From Diphasiastrum complanatum (Eukaryota > Streptophyta > Lycopodiopsida > Lycopodiales > Lycopodiaceae), in assembly GCA_029204225.1 (NCBI GenBank), contig CM055109.1, positions 40,223,791 through 40,287,790 on the forward strand: 64,000 nucleotides of DNA. The letters are read 5' to 3'. The position numbers were made by a program, and so were the translations under genes. Shown piece after piece: positions 28,730 through 41,262 of this stretch. The notes below the pieces were generated by a model. The model did not search any database. It saw nothing but the letters and a program-made list of their open reading frames with translations, and was not told the DNA's origin. Numbering within the stretch: the first letter of the stretch is position 1; each line of letters opens with the position of its first letter.

Positions 28730-31700
28730 AAGGCATATGAAGATTGGAGAACATGGAGAAGGGCTACCTTTCGTCGATATTTTGGATTGGATCATTGGAA
28801 TTCTCTTCCAAGGTGGATAGCAAGGGTGCAAGTGGGTGGACTATCCCGGTTTCAATTTGCATGTTGCTAAGATCCATTACTCTTGGGATTCTTTGTGGTT
28901 TTATGGAGAATTTTCTTGAAGGCCAATTTGTGATGCTTTTTTGGAGCTTTTTCTTGTGTAGATCAGATCTTTTGTAGATCTGAATTTTCTAGCAAGTGTA
29001 CTTTCGTTTTAAGGTTCATTAATGATGAAATTAATGATGCATGCCGGTTCTTTCCAATGATTTATGATTCTAGGCTATGTTTTGGTCAAATTTGCTTGGT
29101 TTTTCATGCTTTTTGGCACAAAATAGATAGGAAGAACCAAAATCCAGCAAGATCAGATCAATTAGATTGTTATAATTCTGTAAATTGGTTTGCATGAGTT
29201 AGAGAAAGAGTTGTATGTCATGAATTTCCACTTTATTGTGATTAAAAACCGGAAAATAGCCAAAAATCATCATTTTTGCTTGTTTTTTTTCCATAAAGTT
29301 GGATAGTAGTTGGCTGTAAAACACTATGTAGAGCTTGTAAAGAGGTGAACCAAAGTATTTTGAAGCTTTCCTTGAAGTAGAAGCCAAGAATTCCAGTAAT
29401 TGAACTTGTAGGAAGTCAAAAAAGTTCAAAAAATGACCATTTTTGGTGATTTTTGGGGGATGGATCTCTCCACATCCATAAGGAGATCATTTTGGAATTA
29501 TTTATAGCATGATTAGCATTCCTTTTTACCTGTCCATCAAGCTATCAAACCTATAAATTGATGGCCGGTGGCTTATGTACCCATCTCCATCAAGTTTGAA
29601 GTTATTTTGACTTCTACAAATCAAGAAATCTTTGTTCTCAGCCTATACTGCATCTTAGGATCAGTACGAATGCTTCATGGAAGTTTAATTGATTGTTTAA
29701 GACTGTTGGTAGCATCAATTTTGGTCTAGGATGGGTATTTGCACGTTTTTGCATGATTATGTCTTGTGGAAATGCGCCCTACTACAGATTTTATGACACT
29801 CTGATCTTGCACGTGTAAAGCCTAGGTGGTAGGATGATGTGGAAAGCATCTTGTTCACTTGGTCTCCCTCTGCACTGAGCTTTACAGCACCCAATTCAGT
29901 GTCCTGTAGCCAAAGTTATGATCATTTGAAATTTTGCAGTTTTGTGAGTAAAATTGGCAAGATTTGAAATCGTTTTGATTGCATGCCAGTTATTTTCCTA
30001 ATTTGTAGTACTGTGCTTGCATGGATTGGTTGCATGATGATTATTAGAGTGATTCTGACATGCATGAGGGATTTACAATTGATTTGAGTGGTCATACGCA
30101 TGTGCTCTAACAGTTGAGTCACAAATTAGGGATATTGGTTAACAAATTCCGTAGAACTAAAGTCTACGTAAAAAATTTCGGAATGAATTTTTGAGACTGA
30201 CGTAGTGTGCTTTGCATGCCAGTTTGACATTGGGTTAGTAATATTAGGAATCGGACAATGTTTTGATTTTTTCGATTTCGATTGTCTTTTGTACTAACAA
30301 TATTTTCGTCAAAATTTTTGAATTACATAAAATAAAACAAAACTGAGTTTTCCGAAAAAATCAAGATTTCGGTCATTTTTTCGTTATCTATGGAATCAGT
30401 TTAGATTAGTGAATTGATTTAGACTGAGTTTATCAGTCGGAATTGGTCATAGTGTTTTCACTAAGTCTAAACTGTTTTTCAATGATAGATAAGTTAAAAT
30501 TGACAGAAAGAACCGTAATGAATTGCCAATAGTTTTTATTGTGTTGTCATTTTTTTTAACTTTTGGAGTTGGGAACTCCCAGATTGAAAGTTAAAAACCT
30601 GAATTTTTTTTCTTTTTGTTGAATTTCAAATTGGTTCAAATTTGAGATCAGTTACTTGTCTGACAGTTTTCTAATCGATGTTGATCGCTAGAAATCAGTC
30701 AAGTGAGAGTTTGTGCAAAATACTCGTTAAATTTGAATTAAAATCATCAAACAATATGAAATGACCAAATTGAACGAGTGGTAATCGTATTCTTTATCTA
30801 GACAGTAAATCTGACAGGATATGGTTTAAGAATATTACTGAAATCCTATTGGTGGGATTTTCATTCATGTAATTTCATATTCTATGTTTGGATAGGTTGT
30901 GTCAATATTAACGGGGTAATGCCAAACCAGTCAATAAAAAGAAAGAACAGTCCAATTTTATTGGAAAATTTGTAATAATAGGAATAATAAAATTGATTCA
31001 ATTTCCAATAAAATTTTATGGTGAATTTTATTCAAAAGATCAGACTAAAATTATTTCACATACTAGTAAATGATTTTTGATATATCAAATATTTAGCCTA
31101 GGTATAGGACATAAATGAAATTGTTTTAGACTTTTCCTTCAGTAATTAATTTTTAAACATTTACTAATGTCGTTACGTCTTCTTGGTATCCTAGTTGAAA
31201 TAGATTTTCAGAAAACTGAAAATTCTAAGGAGGGAAGAAGAGTGGACATTAGAGGTAGTAAGTGTGATCGGGAAATGTATTTCATGGTAAGGATTTTGTG
31301 TAAATCCTAGTAAATAATTGCTTGATACCAATTACTAATTTTCTGGATTAAATCCATTTAATTGAATTAATAATTGTTACCTTTGTAATCATTGAGTTAT
31401 CCGCAGTTTTGGATGTCAATTATGATGCTAGAGGTGGAATTTGATACGTGGATTACATTGGATCTATTAGTGTCAGAAGCTTGTCCCTAAATTTGATGCA
31501 TCAGTAGGGGATTCAAAGTCCTGCTAAAAATCAATTCAGTTATTATTCTTGGATTAATTATGATTCGTTATCCTATTGAGTGCTCTGGGACACAATCACA
31601 AATGAGTTGAGTCTATTCCTTAACTAAGGAATACTCTATCCCAAGAATATTGTATATCCAATGCACATAATTTTAATTGATGAACCAAAATGATTCACTA

Positions 31701-33519
31701 ATCATGTGTCTTACAAGCCATATAATCCAAAAACCATCAGTTTCTGGTGAATCCATACACATTGATCGTTTACCAATAAACTTCATCCTGGAGTAATCAA
31801 CTACTAATTGCCAATGATTCAGAAATCTCAAATGTCTAGGTGAAGAACTAGTATTACACCACATTTAGATCCTTACCCAAATCATTTATAAGTTAATCCA
31901 TAAATCTTCCATACAAAGATTTGTTAACTCTGCAAATATCTGTCAAAACAATACTTGATCATATGCTTATGTTCACCGACTAGGTTAAGTGCACCAGATA
32001 ACCTTAGTAACTAGGGTTACACAGTATATTCATACAAGATCAATCGTGCACATATGAGAATAATCTCACTATGACCTAGTACATAAACACATTCTTACCT
32101 GGCACATTTCTCCAGAATCCACATATGTTACTCACATATCTCACTGAGATCTTGTAACTCAGCTACAAAATATTTTCTGTTTTTCATGAGTAAATAACAT
32201 ATCCGGAAAATCTCTGAGACTAATAACATTCACTCTCAACAGTTTTCCAATCCAACTTGTCTCTAATAGCATTATTTCTTCCCCTCAATCAACCCCTCTC
32301 TGATCCTAGTACTACAACTAGGATTAGGTTGATCCAATAAAGAACTCTTGGACTTTGACTTTTACTGTACTACTTATAGATAATGATTCAAATTTCAAAC
32401 TTGTTCCAGATTGTCCACACAATTCCTAAAGAATTTCTCTTTTTTGAAAAGTTCCAATTAGGAATCTTACTCTGAATCTATTCGAAATTACTTCTAGAAA
32501 AAAATCTCATTTCTATACCACAACTGGTTCTTTTCCAAAAACTATGCAATCCACAGATTTTCAAATAGAATTTTATCCCACTACTTCACCCCTCCTTTTA
32601 AAGAAATTATAAATTTCAATAAGATGATATATGAAAATATCTAAATTCAAGAAAAGTCAGTAATAAGTGCTTCCACTAAAGGATTCATTTCATTACAAAT
32701 TGGACTTCTCCTTCAAACATTTTCAATCTGAGTGATAGAAACTACTATTCCATTGAAATTCATTTATGCAACAGAGATATTCTAGGTTTACAAAACTAAA
32801 ACATTTTAACCTTAGAATTTTTCTGAATTCCAAGTCTATTCACACAAGTAGTAATTCATATGACATAACAGCCTTTCAGAAGAATAACTTCATGCTGGAA
32901 AGAATTCATATAAATTAGTCTGATGCCTTATACTCAAAAAATTATTAAGAAGTAAAGGATTAATTAAAAAAGCGAGAAATAGATTTGAGGGCGTCTGATT
33001 ATGTAAATAATGAGATACCACTTTGGGATCTAGATTAAATTTCAAAAATTTTCAGAATACCTCACATTTGATCGAATGAGTATCTACATGTGATTTTGGA
33101 TTGTAATCTAAAGTTTTTGTAGTTGAAGATGATTGTCATTTGGTATGCTTTCTGTCTTTATTTACCAGTGGTTTATAGAATTTAAATTTTGCACTTCAGT
33201 TAAAGAATCATGTTTTGAAAGCATTTCTAAATCCAATATTTTTTTAATGGAAAGATTTTGGAACGACTCTTACTTTTCCAAAGTTATGTTAGACATATAC
33301 TCCAGTATCCTACAAATGATTAAGTATGGTTTGGATTTCAGGAAATTATGATTGACAAATCATATGAATCTAATAATTTATGGTTGAGGGATCATAAATA
33401 GATATTTAATTATTGTCAAAGGATTATATGGAATCGTGAAGATTCTTAAGTGTGATCACTAATTCTTGATCTATTATTTGAGTAAGAATTCAGATCACTA
33501 TAGTGGGTTTCTTTTCTTG
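28730..33519. other. non-coding TE interior or intergenic
   Basis: Nearly 4.8 kb follows the primer-binding site without any recognisable gag or pol. A purine-rich TTCTAAGGAGGGAAGAAG (about 31224-31241) looks like a polypurine tract of the gypsy family (compare the tract before 50340), but I see no recognisable LTR after it. A stretch at 32113-32635 is duplicated in inverted orientation at 54.7-55.3 kb. Short frames here have no domain. Confidence 0.4.
32113..32635 (+). repeat. segment with inverted copy at 54707-55280
   Basis: Reverse-complement homology runs from CATATATCATCTTATTG at the 32635 side to CAGAATCCACATATGTTACT at 32113. The partner copy is about 50 bp longer because of a small insert near 54990-55040. 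No protein is encoded. Confidence 0.9.
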
Positions 33520-34262
33520 CCTAACCTCAAACCAAGATCTAGTCAATCTAGCATCAAAGAGATGAAGTTAGTTGTCACGCGTAGGTTCGTTCCCATGAGA
33601 GCGATAGTATAGCTCAAATTTCAACATGAATGGAGGATTCACATCTAACTCTAACATCCATTAACCCTAAACATTAACACTACATCCATTAACACTATGA
33701 TCCATTAACACTATGCATCCACAACAAAGATAGCTTACTCTTTCTCTCTCTCCCTTTCTCTCTCATAAAAAGTATAATAACCTAATCCCAATAACAATCA
33801 AATCCAATAATTAGCAAAACAAAAACAAAACATGAGAGATGGAGGAAAAGTGATAGAGAGCAAAGACATTCATCAATCCATTTATGAAGAGAACCAATCT
33901 GCTTTATTGAAATGAGAAAATGAACATGTGTAGGAACTCGAGTTGGTCCCTTTTTACAGTAGAGAGGAGAACCCTGGCCTCTGAATCCTATTAGTCCATT
34001 TCTTCCTCCCTAATTATTCAAATTTAAAAAAGAGTGGGAACCATCCAAATTGGAGGGAAATCCAACTTTATTCACTAACTTGACATTTAGGCCCTGCGAC
34101 ATTAAAAGTCCCGCAAAAAGACCTAAAGTCCTTTTATTGACTTTCTAATTAATCAAATAACTGTGTGATCATCGGGTTGGACTTACACACGCAGGGTGCC
34201 AAATCCCTCTCACTTATTAACTAGGGTTAGGGTTGCCTTGAGATCCGCAAACCCTCCAATAG
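33520..34262 (-). repeat. gypsy LTR, minus orientation (approximate edges)
   Basis: On the minus strand a purine-rich CCAGTTTTGGTGGGAGATAC (near 34265-34284) is followed by TATTGGAGGGTTTGCGG, the expected order of polypurine tract and 3' LTR start, downstream of the gypsy ORFs. The low-coordinate part (about 33520-33970) is homologous to 47160-47590 and 58880-59330, sharing GTTGTCACGCG, CATTAACACTA repeats and a CTTTATTGAAATGA phrase. The distal edge is uncertain. Confidence 0.6.
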
Positions 34263-34311
34263 TATCTCCCACCAAAACTGGTGGCGGTCCCACGACACCT
34301 GTGAGATGCAA

Positions 34312-36663
34312 TTATTGGGGACTTTTATTAGCTTCGCGATGAATCTTTATTAAATGGTACGGCACCTTCTCCATAAAGTTGAGACGGGCAGTATTAAAAT
34401 CCAAATTGTGGGACAAAAAACAACGATGGACTCCTGCAATCCACTTTGAGGTCGTCGAGGGTACATCCTCTTGGCGCTTAGGGAAGAATTGCGGCATGAC
34501 TGGTACAAGGATTCGTGGTCCGGCTTCCAACACCTGAGCGACTGCTTTTTCATAGGCGCTGATGGTTTCTTTAGCCTTTGCCAACTCAGTTGAAGCTGCT
34601 CCTTTGAACCTGTCAAAGCAGCCTTGGAATCCCTGAAGGGCCACTTTGTACATTTCCACTTTCTTGAACAAATCCAGTGACCGGATAATCTGGTATTTGT
34701 GTTTTAAGATACTCATCATGCTCAAGGGTGGTCGCATCCAATTCACTTTGGAGATGTGTGCGATCCTGCTCTGCCATCTGCAATTGACCCTTTAGTAGTT
34801 GCATCTGTTACTTGGCATCTTGCACGACCTTGTCCACCTGATCCGGTGTGATTGTCAGGGCATTTTGTAGGGAGCTGATGTATCCTTCGAGACGATCAGT
34901 GTGTTGTTGTGCCATCTTCTTTTCAGCTTCAGATTTGTCTTTGTGCTGCTTGGTGATCTTCAATTCTCTATCCAGCTGGACAATCTTCTGGCTGATGAGA
35001 GTGTTTTCTGATCCCAGATCTGAAATTCTCTGCTCCATGTCATTTTTCTTGTCAAGCATAGACTTCCCTCACTTGCGCAAGGCTTGAGACCAAACCGAGA
35101 GCATCACCAAAATCTACTGTCATGGAGGCGACAACATTAGGAGGACCTGATGGTACTGTCCTTGTTTGGCGTGAAATAGATGCTGGTACTTCTTCTTCTT
35201 CAAAAACATCTTCTTCCTCAAAACCCTCAAGCACGGTGACATCGAATTGCTTCAGTGAATTCGCAGCTTGGTCAACCCGAAGTGTGGCTGGGTTGTCTTC
35301 AACTTGAAGTTGCTGGCTTGAGTCTTCAACACCGATAGTTTTGTCATGAATTTGTTCGAATCCTCTTCCAGGGGATTGGAGCTCAAAGGGCACAGGGCTT
35401 TGGGGCACTCCAAAAACTGCAGAGACCCCAAGGGGATCGAAATCATCGAACACATTCATGAAATACTACGTGTTTGGTGATATAGCTTCGGTGTGCGAGG
35501 GTGAGGCGGCCTGGGCAGTTGTGATGGGAATGGTAGCCCCAATGGTCGCAGACTGTCCTTGAGTGGAAGCGGAGGTGAGGGAAGCATCAGAGGCAGGGGG
35601 AATAGGAAGTTTAGTGCGAACAACAGCAGGGGGTGGAAGCGCAGTTGATGATGTATGTCTAGTACAACGTCGTGACACGAAAGGTGAGTCAAGATGATGA
35701 TCTCGCTGCGTGGGCGACGTCGACTATGTGAACTGGAAGCTTGGTGGGACGACTCGGCCGATGCTTCTTCATAGACCGAAAGCACAGAATCTAGGTGGAA
35801 GCCATGGATTTTGTTTTCCAGGTGAGAGGCGGATAGAAGAGACAACAAGGAACCATCATCGAATTGCTACTTAGTATTGCTCTTAATAGCTCGTTTGAGC
35901 TCACCAGACAGTCTTGAACCTGTTATATGTTTAAGAGAGACTTTGGCTAGTTTGGTATAGGACTCAATGGTCTGATGGAGGATTTGTGAAGTGATGCGGT
36001 ATTTCCTCAGGTTGCCAACCATCATGAAGCTGTTTAGGAGCTGGGTAGCAGCGTGTATGGAAGGCTCAGTGATGGCATCGAGGAGATATCCATCATTGGT
36101 CTAGTGCAGATCATTGGTTAAGTCGATGTAAGGCTTGTGTTCTAGATGCTATACCCATGGCAACAAGGGCGACCTCAGTGACGCGCACCTTGTGTGTTGT
36201 TCCCTGAAAGGTGATATAAAATTTGGATTTCTCTTCCTTCCACGTACTGAAGGCAAGAGTGATGAAATCCATGTTGATTCTCCCAAAAAAGACTCTCTCA
36301 TAAATAGCCTTTGTAGTGAGCAGAGGCTCTGCAAGGGTCATCCACTGAGTGACCATGCTTGTGCTAGGAAGGATCATGATGTCCGTTGCAGATGGGACAT
36401 CACGATGGATAGTATAACGTGGAGACTGGGACGTATATGTGGAAGACATGATGATCAAAAATGAAAAGTAAGATGCGTGATAGTATATCAGAAAGCAGTT
36501 CAGGAAGTTTAGAAGGCTTTGGTTGTGGGAAAAAATTTGCAAGAGCTTCGCTAGCACAAGTGAGGAATGAATTGAATTTAGCCAACTTATAGGTGAATTT
36601 GGAGGGTCCATTAGACTGAATACTAGTTTGGCTGATCAGTTTTGAACAAAAATTTGCAGGCAT
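34312..36663 (-). pseudogene. extra ORF downstream of gypsy integrase, coiled-coil
   Basis: Successive minus-strand frames, broken by frameshifts and stops, lie between the integrase (37172) and the LTR (34262). In order: an N-terminal segment (SYTSQSP-like start, then FGRINMDFITLAFSTWKEEK, 36611-36111); a Pro/Ser-rich part; an acidic part (EEEDVFEEEEVPASI near 35190-35240); a heptad-rich coiled coil (DMEQRISDLGSENTLISQKI, 35059-34808); and a C-terminal piece ending near 34312. Together about 700-780 codons, all co-directional with integrase. Some plant Ty3/gypsy lineages (Athila, Tat) carry an additional ORF in this position. I do not recognise this protein and see no clear membrane anchor. 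Its N-terminal part is duplicated at 41263-42448. Confidence 0.6.
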
Positions 36664-37171
36664 GTACAGTACTGTGAAAATAGGCTATAAAATTTTCGAC
36701 GAAGGTTTCTGGGGTTCTAAACCTATCAAGCAAACATTTTCTAGGGCTGGCGAAAGATGAACCTTCGCCCAAGAGGGTCCTTCGTCCAGGTACTGTCATA
36801 AATGTATTTTTTCAAGATCTGAGGCTATGGCCAACCTAATTTTGACATTTTAAGATCATCTAGCATGTCAACAAACGTTCATAATGAGAGTAAGGTGCTC
36901 GGCGAAGGTTTCCAAAATGGCATATTGCTGATCATTCGCCTAGCTCCAACAATGGATTTCTCTTGGCCAAGAACCTTCGCCCACCTCAAATTAGATAAAT
37001 CTGAAGTGGATGTACAGTCTGAGAGCTCAACGAAGGATTTTGATACTATATAGACAACATCTGACCAAAACATTGATTTTTTTTTTTACTGTCTTTTCAA
37101 AAAAAAACTCTGAACAATCAAATATTGAAAATAAAAAATTGAAAAACAAATAAAATTAAAAATCATTGAGA
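36664..37171. other. gypsy spacer between integrase and extra ORF
   Basis: Non-coding spacer of the minus-strand gypsy remnant. It has repeated CGAAGGTT words (near 36700, 36790, 36903 and 36976). The part up to 36925 is duplicated near 42190-42448. Confidence 0.55.
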
Positions 37172-38092
37172 TCAGGCTTGTTGATCTGGCGGAGCAGGCT
37201 GCCAAAACTTGCGTAATCGGCACCCATTCACTGGAGTATCAAATCGTTTTTCATCCAAGTGCTCAAGAATTACTGCAGCATAGTTCAGGATTTCCTTCAC
37301 TTTATACGGGCCTTCACCGGTAAACTTCAATTTTTCCTTGATCAGCTTGGTTTTGTACATCAATGCAAGATCTCCTGCTTTCAGATCTTTTTTATGCAAT
37401 CGACGATCATGCCATGCCTTGCGGCGGGCTCTCTTTGCTGCTAATGCATGAACTGCCATCAATCAAGTTTTACATAGTTTGTGCAACACTTCATGAGGTA
37501 GTTGTAAAGACTTATCATTATTTAGCCATTATATTGCCGCTATGCATAAAGGTGGGATTAAAAATTCAATTGGCATGACAACATCTTGACCATAGACCAG
37601 TTGAAAGGGTGTTTGATTTGTACTATTTTTGTAAGCGGTTCTGAATGCCCATAATGCTGCATACAATTAATGTTCCCAATCAGGCCGACTCGCTTCAATT
37701 GTCTTTGTCATAATGGTGCAGAGAATCTTATTGGAAGATTCAGCTTGGCCATTCTCTTTGGGATAGTAAGGAGTACTAAATCTGTGTGTAACAAAAAAAT
37801 CTTCCAGTAAAGACTCTATTGTTTGATTAACAAAGTGTGTACCCCGATCACTGACAATCTCAATCAGACATCCAAATCTGATTATAATATTTTCATAGAG
37901 AAACTTGGCTGTAGATTTCGCATCAGCAACTTTGACAGCTTTGGCTTCAACCCACTTGGTCATATTATCATTTGCTATGATAATCTATTGGGCTTAAGAT
38001 CCTTGCACGATAGGATGAATAGGACCAACATAATTCAGTCCCCATTTTTCAAACGGTGCTTGTGATAAAACCGGATGCAAGGGTCCATAATT
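37172..38092 (-). pseudogene. Ty3/gypsy integrase
   Basis: The minus strand reads GPLHPVLSQAPFEKWGLNYV, stops, NMTKWVEAKAVKVADAKSTA, IVSDRGTHFVNQTI and YYPKENGQAESSNKI. It then passes through frameshifted AALWAFRTAYKNSTNQTPFQ to a C-terminal domain (GDLALMYKTKLI, GEGPYKVKEI) ending at 37172. The rve core keeps the second Asp (SDRG) and the Glu (GQAES). The first Asp, normally in WGLDFVGP, is Asn here. Stops near 38000 and 37485-37680 also break it. Integrase inserts the element cDNA; this copy is dead. At 38092-38100 it is joined abruptly to a copia protease region. Confidence 0.88.
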
Positions 38093-38099
38093 CTGTCGA

Positions 38100-39473
38100 G
38101 TAGGTGCTCCCTTGCAACACCTCCAACTTGGTTAGCAATAACACAAGCATCTACTTTGAACAACTTTACTTGCCTTTTACCTTTTCCAATGAAGACATCC
38201 TTCCTTTTGATCAAACAAGAATCTCCATCAAACTCCACCTTGAGGCCTTTACTTAGCATTTGGCTCACATTAAGTAAATTCTTGGTAATAGATGGAATAG
38301 ACAAGACATCCTCCAAATGAACATTCCTATTTGTAAAGAGAGAAATAGGAATTGTGCCAATCCCTTTGATTGCACACTCACCATCATTGGCCATGTAGAT
38401 CACCCTCTTTTCATCTCCATATGCCAACAAAGAAGTGAAGTGCTCTTTGTGAAAGGTCATGTGTGAACTTGCTCCACTATCAATCCACCAAGGATCTAGA
38501 TCTCCATCATTAGCAAGCATACATGAAGACATCACAAAAGCATCATCATTTGCATCTTGAACATCCAAACCATCCTCATCAAAAGTAAGATTACCTTTCT
38601 TGTCTCCTTGATCTCTCTTCTTCTTGTAGCACTCACTTGCAAAGTGTCCTTTAATGCCACAATAGAAGCACTTGAGCTTTGATCTATCCTTCTTTTTGTC
38701 ACTTGAAGAAGCATCCACTTGATCTTGCCCTTTAGACCACTTACTTTTGGTTTTGCCCTTGAGTTTGCCCTTTGTGAACATTGGATCCTCTTGAAGTGTC
38801 GATGTAGATCCACCTCTTGCTTGAGGCCTATATTCCTCATTGATCAAGATCTCTTGAAGATCCATCAAACTTGGCAAAGTCTTTTGAATAACAATACTCT
38901 GAACAATGTTAGCATGAACATCCAACAAGCCATTAAGAATCACTTGAATAAGCTCTCCTTCCTTAATGCTTTCATCTATGCAAGCTAACTCATCATTCAA
39001 TGCTTTCATTCTCAAAAGAAAAGTACTTGGACTTTCTTCATTCTTTTACTAACAAGAAAAGATTTGCCTTCTTAAAGTCAACACTCTAGAAGTAGACTTG
39101 GCTTCATAAAGCTTCTTCAATGAATTCCAAGCTTCCAAAGATGATGGATTCGTGAATCGTTCGTCCTTCGAGTCAAAGGCACATTGACTTTCACGAATTG
39201 TTCTCGTTCAACCTTCGCTTCGTGTTCGTGTCTACCAACTTCCTGGAGAAGTTCATTGGTAACATTCATCTTTATCATGTGTCGAGCCTTCTTGGCCCTC
39301 TTGTCATACCTCAATTGATCTTGTTGTGTTGCTGGTCTCTCCCCCAAACCTACAACAATATCCAAAACATCATTCATCTCAAGAAGTGACTCCATCCTCA
39401 CTTTCCACAATGAATAGTTACTTGAGGTAAGCCTATCATTGGCTTCCAACATGACTCCAATTGAGGTTGCCAT
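38100..39473 (-). pseudogene. copia gag and protease (family A), truncated
   Basis: Gag starts at 39473 (MATSIGVMLEANDRLTSSNY, LWKVRMESLLEMNDVLDIVV). A frameshift and an unusual Arg/Glu-rich replacement (about 39117-39230) interrupt it. The frame 39015-38035 is then long and open. It has the zinc knuckle CFYCGIKGHFASEC, an intact protease motif WWIDSGASSHM and the start of the pre-integrase (NQVGGVAREHLL). There the sequence crosses into gypsy integrase. Integrase, RT and RNase H of this copia are absent. Its 5' LTR and primer site are at 40062-40723. Key zinc-knuckle and protease residues are conserved. Confidence 0.88.
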
Positions 39474-40061
39474 GTAGCAATGACTTGATCTTCTCTTACA
39501 ACCTATTTCAATGCACAAAGCACTCCTTTGAACAACAACAAATGCTTTCAAAAGAAATCACCAAGATTTGAAACTATCTCACAAATTCTCTTCTAGCACT
39601 TATCCAAGCAAATCAACACATAGAATCATGGAATCTTGATCAACCTATGATCTATCCTCAATCTAATGACTTTTGCCACTTCCTAAGATTGAAACACACT
39701 CAAATGAAGTCCAACAACCTCACTATCTAGCGATCCAATCAAAATTAGGGTTTTGACAAAATCACAAAAAATTGACTATTCCAAATCTACATGCAAATGC
39801 TGAAAATTTGATATGCAATCTATAAGCCACCACTTAGGCTGAACCAATGATCCAAAAATCGGCCAAATCCAGCATGTGAATTCAAAAAACGGAATTGAAC
39901 AAGTATATTGACCTATTTAGTGTTTTGATCTACAAAAGATCCAATCTACAAAAGCAAAAAATCCGATTTTGGTGTAGAATCCTCTCTAGCATGCTCTAGA
40001 CTTGATATCTTCACCAAATCATTGATAGATCTGATTTCCTCCTTCATAACCTGAAACACAA
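39474..40061 (-). other. copia leader between PBS and gag
   Basis: Untranslated leader of the minus-strand copia, about 590 bp. A near-identical leader is present at about 42555-43146 in the duplicated copy. It carries no frame of note. Confidence 0.7.
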
Positions 40062-40073
40062 GCTCTGATACCA
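40062..40073 (-). promoter_or_regulatory. copia primer-binding site
   Basis: TGGTATCAGAGC on the minus strand, abutting the LTR end at 40074. The equivalent in the duplicated copy (43147-43158) has one mismatch. Confidence 0.9.
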
Positions 40074-40723
40074 TGTGAAAGATTTCAGATCCTTAAGATC
40101 CAATCTACTTGAATGATCTTTGGTTAGAAAGAGAAATACACTACCAATTTCACCAATGTAGAAAAATCAGCATCTACACACAATTTGAGATGCAAACACC
40201 AATAGAACTTGATCAAACCTGAATGAAATGAAAAAGTACTGTTGTTGTCTGTACAAAACCGGAAAGCTACTGTATTTCATACGTGTGAATCCAAAAATAG
40301 CAAATATAGATCATTCTACACATAGAATTGCAATCAATCACCAAGATAGTGCACCAATGGATAGTAGAACCCAAGAGAACCATGTATAAGCATGAAATGA
40401 GATAGAGAAGAGAGAAGATTGCTCTCTCCACGAGTTACATCCTTTTATAACAGGTCCAAACCCTATTTGGCCACTTGGCTTTCCCATCAAAATGCTAACC
40501 CTACTAATTTTGGCTCTAGATTCAATGTACCCAACTATTCAAATTTGAATTTACTCAAACTCGCATTCTAACTTTCCCACACTTTCAAAAAGTGTTTATT
40601 CAAATGAAATTTAGACTAATGAACTTTGAAAAGTCAATCTCTAAGTCTAAAACAAGTTTTGGCCTCAATATGTGAAATATGGAAATATAGCAAAATGTGA
40701 TGAAACTAGTTGAATCTTTCACA
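40074..40723 (-). repeat. copia 5' LTR (family A)
   Basis: 650 bp, TGTGAAAGATTCAACTAG at 40723 to CTGAAATCTTTCACA at 40074. It directly abuts its primer site, and its outer end abuts the gene-like sequence at 40724. The copies at 43159-43808 and 54417-54686 share that same outer junction. Confidence 0.93.
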
Positions 40724-41260
40724 TTCAGCTGTGGATGGTTTTCCATCTGGGATGTTAAATCATTCTTGGATTGGTAGATGATGCAAAATCCTAATATACG
40801 TGAGGTAAATTTCTCAACTTCCAGTATCCTGATGATATTATGTTTGTGTAATTATAAGTATTTAGACATTGGCTAACATATACACTCAATGTTTTAAATT
40901 GCAGTTCCAATGCCCTGCAGTATCAACAAATACTGTTCATCAGTTTTTCAAGTCCTACTATCGTCTGTAAGGTCCTACAAGCATGAGGTTGTCATATATG
41001 AAGTTGTCCCAGAGGTGGATAGTGAAGTTGCACTGCTTGATGATCTGCCTCAAGTAGTTATGATTGGAATGTAAATATCAATATATAAGTTTTGACACTT
41101 GTTGATATTAAATACAAATATAAAAGATATCATCACATGATGTTGCATAGAACATATAGGCAAACAGAAAGTGGGCTATTATTGACAACCATGAATATTT
41201 TATTTCGATTTTGATGACAAATGTAGTTTTTTCAAAATATTGAATACTATATGTTTGATG
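40724..41260 (+). repeat. gene-fragment-like repeat, copy 1
   Basis: Homologue of 43809-44344. Contains a candidate exon after a TTTTAAATTGCAG acceptor near 40904. Its donor GTACAT has become GTAAAT, and a leucine codon in CSSVLQV has become phenylalanine. It stops at 41260, where the second unit of a tandem duplication begins. Confidence 0.8.
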
Positions 41261-41262
41261 GA

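Noticed and set aside
28443-28977. Hydrophobic ORFs around the 28.2-kb LTR (also 50586-50801)
   Set aside because: They lie in the LTR and primer-binding region of a gypsy element and are not conserved in frame between the two LTRs.
36135-36464. Plus-strand 109-codon ORF, repeated at 41658-41987
   Set aside because: Antisense of the duplicated gypsy ORF; its conservation is explained by the duplication.
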